Origin: Prosapia bicincta | Taxonomy: Eukaryota; Arthropoda; Insecta; Hemiptera; Cercopidae | Direction: 5' to 3' | Length of the DNA: 64,000 bases | Assembly: GCA_036971475.1 (NCBI GenBank) | Contig: JBAIZL010000005.1 | Location: 172,546,386 to 172,610,385 of the forward strand | In this document: in pieces, positions 49,713 to 60,196 of the stretch | Layout: every line of letters starts with the position of its first letter | How positions within the stretch are numbered: position 1 is the stretch's first letter | The notes under the pieces: model-generated | Seen by the model: the letters and a program-made list of their open reading frames with translations, nothing else | Databases searched by the model: none | What the model was told of the DNA's origin: nothing | Made by a program: the position numbers and the translations under genes

Positions 49713-50546
49713 ACTCCAGAAACCTCCATAACATCTGTATCTTAGTTCCTATCCTTTCATTCTTGCACCTTCCCTCATAACCTAAGTCAAGTTGTAAGCT
49801 ATAAGTGCCTTTGTACTTACTTCATAGCCGAATTTGGAGCCTTAATTGCTCAAATCGTTTAGGTCGAGTAGTAATCTTAAATCACATGTTGGCTACTTTA
49901 GTTTTAAGTCACCTTCTTAGCTAGCTGTAAGTTCTTATTGTAGATATCATAAGTCAGTCAGACATGCCCCCATTACTTATCCGTCCCACTTAAATAAAAG
50001 CCCTTCCACTAGAAATACCCGTCCTGAATCTCAGTCTAATACCAAAATCAATGATCCCCATAACCCTTCCCGCAGCTATTGTGACATGGCAAATGCTGCA
50101 TAACCTCGGGGATAACCAAAACGTTTTATAGTTTATTGTGAATAAAAAACCTCGAATAACTCTTTTTCAATCGTGTTAGGTTTATTTTTAAAAAAATACT
50201 TCCGCTGTCAATTTTTGGTGAACATTTGTTATGTCGGCGTTACTTTGAAGTTATTACCGGCGTAGATGCGAATGAATCAGTTTACATAAGGCAAATTTAA
50301 GTGTTTAGCGATTTCTCGCAGATACGAGACCTTGCCTAATCGATTTCTTGCTTTCGAAAACCTCTGAATATAAGCTTGTTTTTGATGGAAATCGATAAAG
50401 TAATGATAATAGTTAAATCATCGTTTATGATATCATATCGAAATCAAACGTTAAATTTATCAGTCACTAAACAATTTTATTTTCATGTCAATTAAATCAC
50501 TACTAGTTTAATCACTAATTACTACTCAATCACTGGCAATGAAAAA

Positions 50547-50550
<4 letters not shown>
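49713..50550. other. Probable LINE 3' tail, then unassigned DNA
   Basis: Up to about 50150 the sequence is GC-richer than its flanks and contains GTGAATAAAAAACC, a possible polyadenylation signal of the element upstream. After that I see nothing supported. Confidence 0.35.

Positions 50551-50593
<43 letters not shown>
50551..50593. repeat. (TA)n microsatellite
   Basis: About 20 TA units, not next to a Pal-B palindrome. Confidence 0.97.
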
Positions 50594-50596
<3 letters not shown>

Positions 50597-51159
50597 CGTG
50601 ATATTTCACGTTGTCCATTATTTTTCCGTTGCACTGACTTTATGAAGTTAATATTATTACTTGTAAATAATTTTTTTCTACCACTAAGTGCAATAATTTT
50701 ACCTTGTGTGATGAGGTACCTTACGGTCACTTGACCATTGTCGAATCACTGATTATTTTTCTCTATTTTTCTGATGTGATTGTTCGGTCCGTGATGTTGG
50801 TATTTGTTGACGTCATACATACTTCTTCTTGAACCTCGTGTATAATGTTTTTAAATAGTAAATCGTCTGTATATGTTGTCTGTAGGTTCATTAAATTGTT
50901 GTGTATGTTTTTATATATGTGGTATTTTTCTAGTGAGTTAGAAAAATATTATGTAATTTTGTAAATTCCTGATAGGTTATGTTTTTCTATATTTGTTTTG
51001 TGGTTTGTGTTATTAAGATATTTTATCATTTTGTTATTTGGTTTGTATGGTGGAGTGTAGTATTCATTGTTGTATATATTTGTTAATTTTTCTATTTTGT
51101 TATTGGTGTATATATATTTAAAGTAGATTTTTTATTTTTATTATTTTTGTGTTCAGGTT
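50594..51159. other. Unassigned T/G-rich DNA
   Basis: Long T/G-rich stretches such as GTTTTTATATATGTGG. No supported feature. Confidence 0.5.
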
Positions 51160-51260
51160 GTAGTGTTATGTTGAGGTTAGGTTTTTTTTTACAACAAACA
51201 CCTTATAAAAACATATACAATAAATTTACAAAAAAAAACCTAACCTCAACACAACTCTAC
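51160..51260. repeat. ~30-bp inverted repeat (hairpin)
   Basis: Left arm ending GTTGAGGTTAGGTTTTTTTT and right arm starting AAAAAAAACCTAACCTCAAC, separated by about 40 bp, with weaker pairing outward. Could be a small MITE or the folded-back end of one. Confidence 0.8.
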
Positions 51261-51490
51261 TCAATACACAACTCACAAACAATAATTTCCAATATCCGTT
51301 TCACTACAAATTTATTATTGTCAATGACTAGATCTACACAAATTCCTATTACGAATAAACGAAACTATTTATGTGTAGTTATCCTCAATGTTGAAGATGA
51401 CTTCGTAACTGAAAAGAGTATGAGAAAATAACTTATTAATTGTGAGTTGGGTTAGTTATGGATTATTCACTATCTTTTATTTATTATTTT

Positions 51491-51560
51491 AAATCCAGAT
51501 GAAGTTGATTGCTTTGCAATCGAATGTACATAAGGGTTTAAATAAAAACTTGTTGTGATA
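51491..51560 (+). repeat. Pal-A core, copy 4 (single arm)
   Basis: CAGATGAAG, a perfect GATTGC-TTT-GCAATC hairpin, then GAATGTACATAAGG: the Pal-A arm alone. A second partial arm in the same orientation (CCCTGATGAAAGTTGC, then CTCGATTACATG) lies at 51694-51723. Confidence 0.65.
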
Positions 51561-51723
51561 AAGGGGTTTTATTTATTTATTTAAAATTAAAAAATTCGCG
51601 CAGTTGCTCTAAGTTGTTATTACTATTTATGCTTAAAATTCTTTAGCTCCGATTATATAAATTCATTTAGAATAAAAATTACTTTCATTTAAACCCTGAT
51701 GAAAGTTGCACTCGATTACATGT

Positions 51724-52524
51724 GTTAATATCATATCACTAAAAGGTAATGGTTTAATTTTGCTTAGCTTGACAAATCTTGACTTGAGTGTGTGTGGCAA
51801 TGATACATAATTAGTGCTTCGTTAAACGAAAAAACAAATGTTTTCATTAAAACGCTGTTTCTAAAAGACTATAAATATAATTTTTCAAACCAAATTAATA
51901 TTTTTGCTATGGCTTTTTCAACAACATGTAAAAGCAATTCTTAATCTGAATTGACTCCGTACAGAATTCTTGAACTTTAAAAAATTATGTAACATATTCC
52001 ACGATTTAATAATTCATTTTTAAAAAATTCTAAATTGAAATTTCATCTCACTAAACTTCTATCTTCACTCCAAAAACGTTCTACAGATGATATAAAAGTA
52101 AGATAAATTTGCTCAGAAGAGCGCAGGAACAAGTACGTGCGAGGGAGCTGATCGTAAACAATCGAGTTAAGAGCCAACAACAATTATATGATTTGGAGAC
52201 ACAATAAATAATACATAGTTAATGCAATAGCTTATCTTGGTAAAATTACCAATACCCTAATTGCTTCCTTTAGTTCCTTCTCGTGAACTGCCTAATTAAA
52301 CTGAACCAGCTAAAGTTTAAAGTCCTTATTTAGCACACATTTCGGTGATACTTAATATAACCTTAGTCAACTAAGAATTTTTCACATGTATTAGTTAAAA
52401 ATTCATTCTAAACAAGGATAAAAACCAATTTAATTCTATTTTAAACCATGTTTAAATATTTTAAAAATACGAACATAACCCACATTTACCAACTCAGGCG
52501 AAACTGTATAAACTCAATTTGTAA
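51724..52524. other. Unassigned AT-rich DNA
   Basis: Nothing supported. Confidence 0.5.
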
Positions 52525-52590
52525 AAAAGAGCAATGCATTACATAGCTACAAATCACCCAGTTAGGATAAGTTTGGATATATACAAAACA
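52525..52590. repeat. Mite-G end fragment, copy 2
   Basis: GCAATGCATTACATAGCTAC and GTTAGGATAAGTTTGGATAT correspond to the left end of the copy at 56788. The rest of the element is absent. Confidence 0.45.
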
Positions 52591-53599
52591 ACAAAGTAAG
52601 TTTATCAACAAAAGCCAATTACGTCGTCTTAACATAAATTTGTTGAAGTGAATGGAAGGCACTTGTTCAATGCGACAATAGGTTATTGATTGTTAATTAT
52701 AGGATACAATTATTTTCTCAATTAAAATAGTATTTTTAAGTAATAAATAATATTTTAGGGTATTTTTAAGTAACCAATGTAAATCTGAAAAAAATGACGC
52801 CATAAACATTAATATAATTAGAAACATTTTTCCACTCAGAAATCTAAAATCATATTTTATTTTACAACAATGTAGGCTTAAAATATTCCACTATCGTGTC
52901 TCGACTTCTCTTAATGTCTCATGATGTTAGTAGCCTACATAAAATATTTCCACCTATCTGATGGTTTTTGCATGTAATCACAACGATAATCGAATATGAT
53001 TTTGAGAATTCAATTAGAAGGGGTTTATAAAATCGATTTGGATCTTATCAGAATGTAATTCTGTTATAACAATTCAAAAACAAATTCACAAACTTTAAGC
53101 TGGCGTTCGACAATTAGATCATATCTCTTGAAAAGTTTAACCTCTCTATCTCACTTGTGGAGAAAATCTTGGTCGTTGGAATAAACAATATTCAAGTCGT
53201 GATAAAAATAATCTACACATAAGCGTGTTCCACACCTTCCCGGATTTTAAAATTTCCTTATCGGCCTATTTAACTATAATTAGTACACCATATAACTTTA
53301 CTAATTAAATGTTCAATTAATTGCTGTAAATTTGAGGCATACGATGTTTAATGCAATGATCGAAGCAGGTTTTCAGCTTCGCTAAAGAAGTTATGGTATC
53401 TGAAGTGTTGCGAAATCTGAGGTTATTGCCTGAATCAAATTGAATCTATCTTGTAGATATCTCCCTTACCTAATATAGTATCTATGAACCTTAATTCCGT
53501 CACAAGCCTCGGGAGAACACATAAAAAAGTTTTCTTTTGTTTTAAGAAAATTTATTTTTATTTTTAGGCGGGGTAATACTGTAGTCAAATGACATCTCT
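52591..53599. other. Unassigned AT-rich DNA
   Basis: Nothing supported. Confidence 0.5.
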
Positions 53600-53715
53600 T
53601 CTAAAGGACAGGAAGGACCTAAAATCTGATCTGAAAGGATCATGACATCAAAGTGCAAGGTAGCATCCCCGAAGCAGACCTACTCTATGGAGGAAATAAG
53701 GAGATGCCTGAGTTA
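53600..53715 (-). repeat. Dispersed repeat family Rep-R, copy 6
   Basis: Minus strand: CATCTCCTTATTTCCTCCAT, then AGAGTAGGTCTGCTTCGGGG and GATGTCATGATCC. Same word order as the other copies. Confidence 0.6.
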
Positions 53716-53885
53716 CAATGAACTTTCTCCGTGTTAATGAAAGGTTTAGAAAGGGTTAGATATGTCAAAAAACTATAGGCCTATAACCTGAGAACATGGC
53801 GTAACTACAGGAGAAACGTTCAGCTTGTTGTGTTTGTTAGAAATTACATTTTGTTGAGGTTAATACTTAACAACGATTGCATTGA

Positions 53886-54202
53886 TGTTAGGGTCTCGAT
53901 TGTCGAAAGTAATGTTGGTACCTCGTATGATAAAAAATCGGATAATACAGACTCTGTACAAAATCGTGAATAAACGTGAGTAAAGTTGTGAATAAAATTC
54001 AAAGTTGGTGGAAGATATAAAAACAAACACAATTAAATTTTAAAAAATGTACAAATATAAAATACAAAATGAAAGACACTGAAATTTAAAACGTATTTTT
54101 ACATCGTTACTCTAAATCTAACCTATAATCTGTATATCTTTTAACTAGCTAGGTTAACACGAAACACGGTTAGTCTAGGTTCGGATAATCGAGGCTCTAC
54201 TG
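53886..54202. mobile_element. Pogo/Tigger-like non-autonomous DNA transposon 3
   Basis: The right end, inward on the minus strand, is CAGTAGAGCCTCGATTATCC and is followed outward by TA. The left end TGTTAGGGTCTCGATTGTCG is eroded but alignable. About 317 bp; the interior is AT-rich, without a transposase frame. Confidence 0.72.
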
Positions 54203-55295
54203 TACTTCAATTGGTTTCGTTTTTATAATTTTCTTAAAAATACGACCTGAATAAAATGAAATATCGAAAAACAAAAAGAGTGATTATTACATATGCGTCA
54301 TACGAACCTAACCTCAAAAACATATTCATTTATGAAGACATTATTCATACATTTATAAAGTAATGTAATGACTTAATAGGAAATAGCTAACATTAACGGT
54401 TAGGTTAAATGATATAAAAACAGAATGTTGAGTTTTTAACATCAACTAAACTATTCGCGAAGGAAGCAGTTGGCGTGGGCAAAGTATAGAGTATGTATTG
54501 CATCGTAATATATCGAAGTTATGGGCATTTGCAATTTCGGTATGGTTTGTTATTACCGTGAAATCCATTTTTTAACCTCCTATATTAGAAACACCAACAA
54601 AGTATCTAATCAAAAAAGATAGGGCTATACAGAAAATAAAGTCATTGTCATAACGTAAAGAAACTGGTTGCTGAATTGAATGTTATTATTTGTATACTTA
54701 TATTCGAATACCCATCTTAACATCTTAACTGCACACTTCGTAGTTAATTCGAAAAACAACTGTTTTTAACTGTAGATAAAATATACCTTTATATACATAG
54801 ATCTTTAATTTATCAAGTTGCTCTGGAAATGTCTGTTAAGTTTATCTTTTTACTTTTTTCAAATTTTAACCACTATTTATGGTTGCGACATTTAAAATTA
54901 TCATCTCGTTTCGAATGTATTTTTAAGTAACATGTAAAAACGACAAAAATTTAGTAGCGTGTATGCAGTATTTAGTATTAGGCTTGTTGAGAAAAACCAG
55001 TCGCACATTCGTAGGCCTATTATAGAGTTGAAACAGAAGTAAAATAAGTAATATTGAAGAAACCTTATAAACAAAACGAGCAGTATCTGAGTACATAGCA
55101 ATTACTTCCATTTTTTTCTCTTCGCATAGGTCTATGTTACTAAAAAATGCATTCTAAACAATAAGCAGGGGATAAGAAATGTTGCAAACTATAACACTGC
55201 TTAAAGCTTACAAAATATTATTTAAGTAAAAGAACATAACTTTACAAATCTAGGTCTTTATTATATAATTCTTCACAAAAAACCATGCTATATTG

Positions 55296-55298
<3 letters not shown>
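54203..55298. other. Unassigned AT-rich DNA
   Basis: Overlapping minus frames near 54901-55111 are hydrophobic with no recognisable family. Confidence 0.5.
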
Positions 55299-55352
<54 letters not shown>

Positions 55353-55749
55353 GAATATCAAATATGTTTTCCTGTTAGAATTATTTTTAAGATTAAATAA
55401 TATACACAAATTACAGGAATAATTTATTGAATAATACACTCAAAGCTTTTCGTTGGTTGACATTACCACCATCTTCAGGAATTACAATACTAAGAATGAT
55501 AAAAGAACTGTCTAACAAATTTCTGTCTAGTACCTTCATATTTGTTAGACAGTTCTTTTATCATTCTTAGTATTGTAATTCCTGAGGATGTTGGTAATGT
55601 CAACCAAAAAGCTTTGATTGTATTATTCAATAAATTATTCTTGTAATTAGTGTATATTATTTAATCTTAAAAATATATATATTTTAAAACAACACAGGTT
55701 ATTCAAATACAAGAAGATTTATGAATTTATATTCAATTATAATTTATTA

Positions 55750-55810
<61 letters not shown>
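55299..55810. mobile_element. Composite (TA)n-palindrome element Pal-B, copy 2
   Basis: (TA)n at 55299-55349, a palindrome of about 320 bp at 55353-55675, a partial arm with ACAGGTTATTCAAATACAAG at 55690-55712, then (TA)n at 55756-55809. Palindrome arms are highly similar. Each carries, reading outward, CTGAAGATGGTGGTAATG or CTGAGGATGTTGGTAATG, a CAACC partner and an AAAAGCTTTG block. The partial arm next to the right (TA)n matches the outer arm of copy 1. Confidence 0.75.
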
Positions 55811-55814
<4 letters not shown>

Positions 55815-56787
55815 TATAGGGACAAAGTATCCATTAGGATAGATTTGGTTTATTATATAAATAAAACGTAAACTTTCTGCACGTAAAAGAAACCAGGTAT
55901 AAAAGGTTAAACACTTTTCTCCATTGCCGGCATAAGTGAATAAACGTTTATAAAATGTCATATGTCAAGATAGACTTGATGATTCCAAATGCTGTTGTGC
56001 ATAAATGTATATCGCTGTATGCATTCTGGATGAATTTTCCGATTCTAATGTTAGGGTTAGTTAAGTTATTATTTTTAAGAATAATTCTATATAATCAAAT
56101 CGTAGCTATATTGTAATATGCAGGTACAGTACATATATTAATATAGTAAAATAAAAGAAACATTTATTTACAGTTTTGTGTGTGTTATTAAATTACGTTA
56201 ATGTTGCCGATTTTAGAAATTTCAAATAGTATTCACGGTTTGTGTTAATTCAACTCATATATTTCTTGCCTCGAATATAGGCTTACAATTGAGTAACGCT
56301 TTTGAAACATAAACAAATCGAAGTTGAATAATATATGCTCAAGTATTTCCCAAAAAGGTTCTTTAAAACACTGTAAGATATTATTGAATTTTCATAAGTA
56401 GTTGCATTCAACAATATGTTTGATTAAGGTGGCGAGAGTTTTTCAGTAAGTGTTCTCTAAGATGAAATCCGTCACTAAATGCAATGTTATCATAAAAACA
56501 GGACATTTATTACATCAACAAGGCTATAAAGCACTAAGAACAAATATTTTGTCAGAAGTTCACGAAACTCTCGTTAATTAGACAATTCTTTTTCATATAA
56601 AAATATAAGTACAGTAATTATTTCCATTCTACGTGTAGTCGATATTGGCAAAATAATTATACATGGAGATAAAGAAAGTCAATAAGACACTGATAAAATA
56701 ATAGAACTTTATAGTGACAACCCAAAAGTATAAATTAAATAAAAAACAAAAATATTTCCAATAAACAATTTTTTAAATTACGTTTTT
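55811..56787. other. Unassigned AT-rich DNA
   Basis: Near 55840 TTAGGATAGATTTGG resembles the end of Mite-G but is too short to call. Confidence 0.45.
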
Positions 56788-57100
56788 TTTCATTAAAACA
56801 GAGCCCTATGTTGCATTACATTAAAATATAGCTAAAACGTATTCGGTTAGGGTAGATTTGGATATCAAAAAAAATTATAAATAAATTTTGCTAAGAGGCC
56901 AACTTGTTGACAAGTGAAGTGGCCTCCATTTTGGTATACGTTTCTACGTCACTGATCAGAACAAGGAGGCCATTTTTTACGCTTTCAACTGTTTACCTCG
57001 TATATAAAGAAAATATCGCTTAAAAACAAAATATCCTTGCTGAACAGTTTTTAGCTATTGATAAATGTAGTATTACATAGAGCCCTGTTTTATAAAAAAC
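56788..57100. mobile_element. Mite-G, copy 3 (with terminal inverted repeats)
   Basis: Inverted ends of about 45 bp: AAAACAGAGCCCTATG ... ATAGCTAAAAC on the left and the complement of TTTTTAGCTATT ... ACATAGAGCCCTGTTTT on the right. The interior carries GAACAAGGAGGCCATTTTTT, shared with 34420-34610. No coding capacity. Superfamily unknown; no target duplication identified. Confidence 0.65.
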
Positions 57101-57443
57101 ACGTGATTTTAAAATGTTTTGTGTGTATCATTAAACTTATTTTGCCTTTCTCTTAAAAATTTTAAGTTTTTGAGGCTATATAAGCCTCAGTTTTATATTT
57201 TTTCGTGTTAACTAAGAGTTTTCGCAACGCCAAGTATAATTTCTTTTACCAATTTTGGTTACGTGTATAAAATTAATAATTACCATAAATTTGATTTGGC
57301 ATTTTAATCTTCACCTTAGCCATAATAACTAATTAATTATAAATTCGTATTGTCTTTTCACGTAGGCCTACTTTCCAAAAAATCTACAGCTCATAATATT
57401 AATTAATAATACACGCTGATTTATAATTAATAATATATTGACT
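57101..57443. other. Unassigned AT-rich DNA
   Basis: Nothing supported. Confidence 0.5.
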
Positions 57444-57470
57444 CGTTTCGATGACAACGTTATCATCAGT
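57444..57470 (-). repeat. Short CTGATGA/GAAAC hairpin motif
   Basis: Minus strand: ACTGATGATAACGTTGTCAT then CGAAACG. GATGA and TCATC pair around an eight-base loop directly before GAAAC. A solo copy of the layout seen in the Pal families; a TAGGCCTA octamer starts 5 bp beyond it. Confidence 0.5.
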
Positions 57471-57599
57471 AAGTTAGGCCTACTAAAAAATTTAAATTAA
57501 TTATTACAAAATTACAACTATTACTGTGCGTAGTCAATAATTTCTTTAGTAGATTTTTCCACAATGAATGGTTATTCGTAGTTTGAACACAAAAAAGTT

Positions 57600-58350
57600 T
57601 TGTAACAGTCCGCAACAGCTGGGATAACGACAAACTCACGTAACATTCAGACACCGTCGAGAGTGAAAGTTGAAGCGCCAAGGCACGCTTTCACAGTTGG
57701 GAACTCTGGTGCCTTATGTCATGGAGTATTCGGTAACACAATTAAGTATCTTTAAAATGGATTACTTAATTGTAAATTTGTTTAAAATTAAATTTAGCGT
57801 AAGCGTAACTAATTTGTTTTGCTGACTACTGAGACAATTACGACACTACGTAAAGTAATGCAACTTACCAATCGAATTGAAAATAATCCAATATCAATAA
57901 TCCCATGTTGGACACGAACACTTGCACTAAATGGTCACTACACAGTTTTACACCAAACACTACTAACTTGGTTTTGTTTACGCTTAGTTTTTACAACTAT
58001 TAACAAATATTTACGTTTTACGTCGCAAATTGCACGCAGCATTTTCTCAGCTAAAGTTACTGTTGAGGTTATGTTGAATAGTTTTAGATTTGAGGAGGGA
58101 ACGCATGTTGACAGCTCGCTTCGACCTAGCCTGTTACACAACCGCGCTTACCAACAACTGATCCCTTTCCCTTTCTTTGGCTCAATGCCCCTCTCTCTTT
58201 CACTCACGTTCTCCCCTCCTCGCGCTTCTCCTCTCACTTCCCCTCCAAACCACTCTTTTCAAGGTCGGATACTATTAGAGTCTGCGCAATCTAACATTAC
58301 CTTTTCGCAAACAAAAATAAACCACTTTCCTCCTCTTTTCATCTGTTGAA
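57600..58350. other. Unassigned GC-richer segment with 176-codon frame
   Basis: The longest non-repetitive frame in the window (57819-58349, plus) lies here, opposite shorter minus frames (57466-57681 and 57938-58141). The plus product ends in a Ser/Pro-rich tract encoded by a pyrimidine-rich run (CCCCTCTCTCTTTCACTCAC). I recognise no domain on either strand. The local rise in CG and the pyrimidine tract could mark a transposon end, a promoter or a 5'-UTR. I do not call a gene. Confidence 0.3.
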
Positions 58351-58934
58351 TGCGCCCATTGTTGCGTCCGTGAGTGGTCTTTTTGCATGACCTTCGGTTG
58401 CTTTGGGAGTGCCCCTTGGGTGTACGTGGATTTTTACTGTCGGTGTTATAAATTTTTACTTGTTTTTAAAACTTTAAAATTTTCAATTCCGCCGTAACAT
58501 TCTTCAGATTCAGGAATTCAAATCGCCATCGATGTAGACTCTGCTGTCTATAGACATATACAGCTCTGGAGCAAGGATAATGAGGGTCCAAACATCCTTT
58601 GTTAAAGAAATAGAGGGTTTTACGAGAAGTTTGGTCCATCAATGGATTGGTGGTGATACCCATTGAAAATGGCCGAGAAAAAATTTAAAGCTGAATCATG
58701 GTGGAAAGCCATAAGAGCAGCATAAGAAGATTACATGAACTTTAAGACATTATTAAAGCAATTTTAGGGACATCATGAACAAGAAAGAATTATGATACAA
58801 ATCGATAGATATAATAGATCTCATATTTCAATTTCATAACAACAAATCGATAGTTATTAATTTCTCATTATCCTTTACAGCAGTTTTTTTGCATAAGATA
58901 ATTTTTAAGTTTAAAAATTTACTGCCATGCTTTT
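58351..58934. other. Unassigned non-coding DNA
   Basis: Nothing supported. Confidence 0.5.
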
Positions 58935-59378
58935 TTGAAGAACCTTGATTTTCCGAGGTCCGTCTAACCGAGTTCCAGGTTAACGGAGGTAGTAAAAAAC
59001 ACAAATACAGTATACAGAAAGTATGAAGATACATTTTGGTTCTCTGTAGGCTCTCAGAACATGGACATAAAAATGCGTTTTCTTCATTTATATATCTTGA
59101 TAGAGAAGAAACCTTTTTAAGTGAAACGTACTGTAGGAGTATGTATGGCTATTTTATTTTGTACTTGTATTTTATTTTTACTTGTATGGTACTTCTTTTC
59201 GTTTGTTAATGCCCTTTAACATTTGTTAATGCCTTTAAGACGTTTATCTTTGATAACGTTTTCGTGTATTTCACCAGTTTACCAGAGGTTTTTTTTTAAC
59301 AGAGTCCGTATTATCCGAGTTTTCTACAAGCCGAGATAACTATACTCCACATTACCTCGGATAATCGACGCTCTATTG
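58935..59378. mobile_element. Pogo/Tigger-like non-autonomous DNA transposon 4
   Basis: Left end TTGAAGAACCTTGATTTTCC and right end (inward, minus strand) CAATAGAGCGTCGATTATCC, with TA following the right end. The second words inside the ends (GAGGTCCGTCTAACCGAG on the left, GAGGTAATGTGGAGTATA on the right) also follow the pogo-like pattern. About 444 bp, no transposase frame. Confidence 0.75.
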
Positions 59379-59639
59379 TAGTAATATAGAAATGTATTTT
59401 TAAAGTCTTAACGACCGCTGTAACTACAAATGTGGGTGCTGTTAGTGAAACCTCAATCACGGTGCTTTGTTTTTATTTTCCTAAAGTAGTAGGGTATTAG
59501 GCCTACCTACCCAAAAAACGTGTTTGTAAATCTAGAATAGGTACATTCTGTTTGGCTGAGCACTAGATATTGTTTTGTATTAAAATTATTGCAAATAAAA
59601 TTAATAAAATTTCGCTTCATCGTCAGTTTGGTGCCCTAC

Positions 59640-59885
59640 AGACTCGTACTGCCACAGCGGTATTATTCCACGGCTGCCATTGTGGTGAGTACTCCGACTA
59701 CCCCTGCGAAGTGAGCTCCAGCTGCCATTGCGGTAGTGGGCCCCTCCTGCCACTGTGGTATTGTTTCCAAGCTGCAACTGTGATAAGTGCCCCGACTACC
59801 CCCGCAAATGTGCCCTGGCTGCCATTGCGCTAGTGTACCCTGGCTGCTCCTGCTGTAGCGTACTCCAGATGCCCCTGTGAAATGT
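59640..59885. repeat. GC-rich ~24-bp minisatellite, about 10 units
   Basis: Units such as GGCTGCCATTGCGGTAGTG followed by GCCCC or TACTCC recur every 24-25 bp (starts near 59673, 59721, 59746, 59770, 59817, 59841 and 59866). This is the most GC-rich tract in the window. The plus frame through it (59570-59833) is a repeat artefact. Confidence 0.88.
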
Positions 59886-59924
59886 ATCTGGTGAATTTGG
59901 ATATCTATAAAATTATAAACTGTT

Positions 59925-60136
59925 AGTATATATATAAAACATCTGAGGTTATTAAAAAATGAGAATTATTTATTAATTTTTATTCGGAGCTTTTCGTTGA
60001 TGATTAAATCATTCATTCCTGATGATTTTGGTACTGTTTATCAACAAAACGTTTTGAATATAAATTAATAAATAATTCTTGTGTTTGAATAAACTCAGTG
60101 GTTTTTATTATTATACACGAGAACATATTATATAGG

Positions 60137-60194
<58 letters not shown>
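59925..60194. mobile_element. Composite (TA)n-palindrome element Pal-B, copy 3
   Basis: A compact copy. Left arm CTGAGGTTATT ... GAGCTTTTCGTTGATGA; right arm starting CTGATGATTTTGGTACTG (60019), then CAAAACGTTTTGAATATA ... AATAAACTCAG. A (TA)n tract follows at 60138-60194. The palindrome centre is much shorter than in copies 1 and 2, which shows that the outer arms, the CTGATGA block and the (TA)n tract are the conserved parts. Confidence 0.72.
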
Positions 60195-60196
<2 letters not shown>

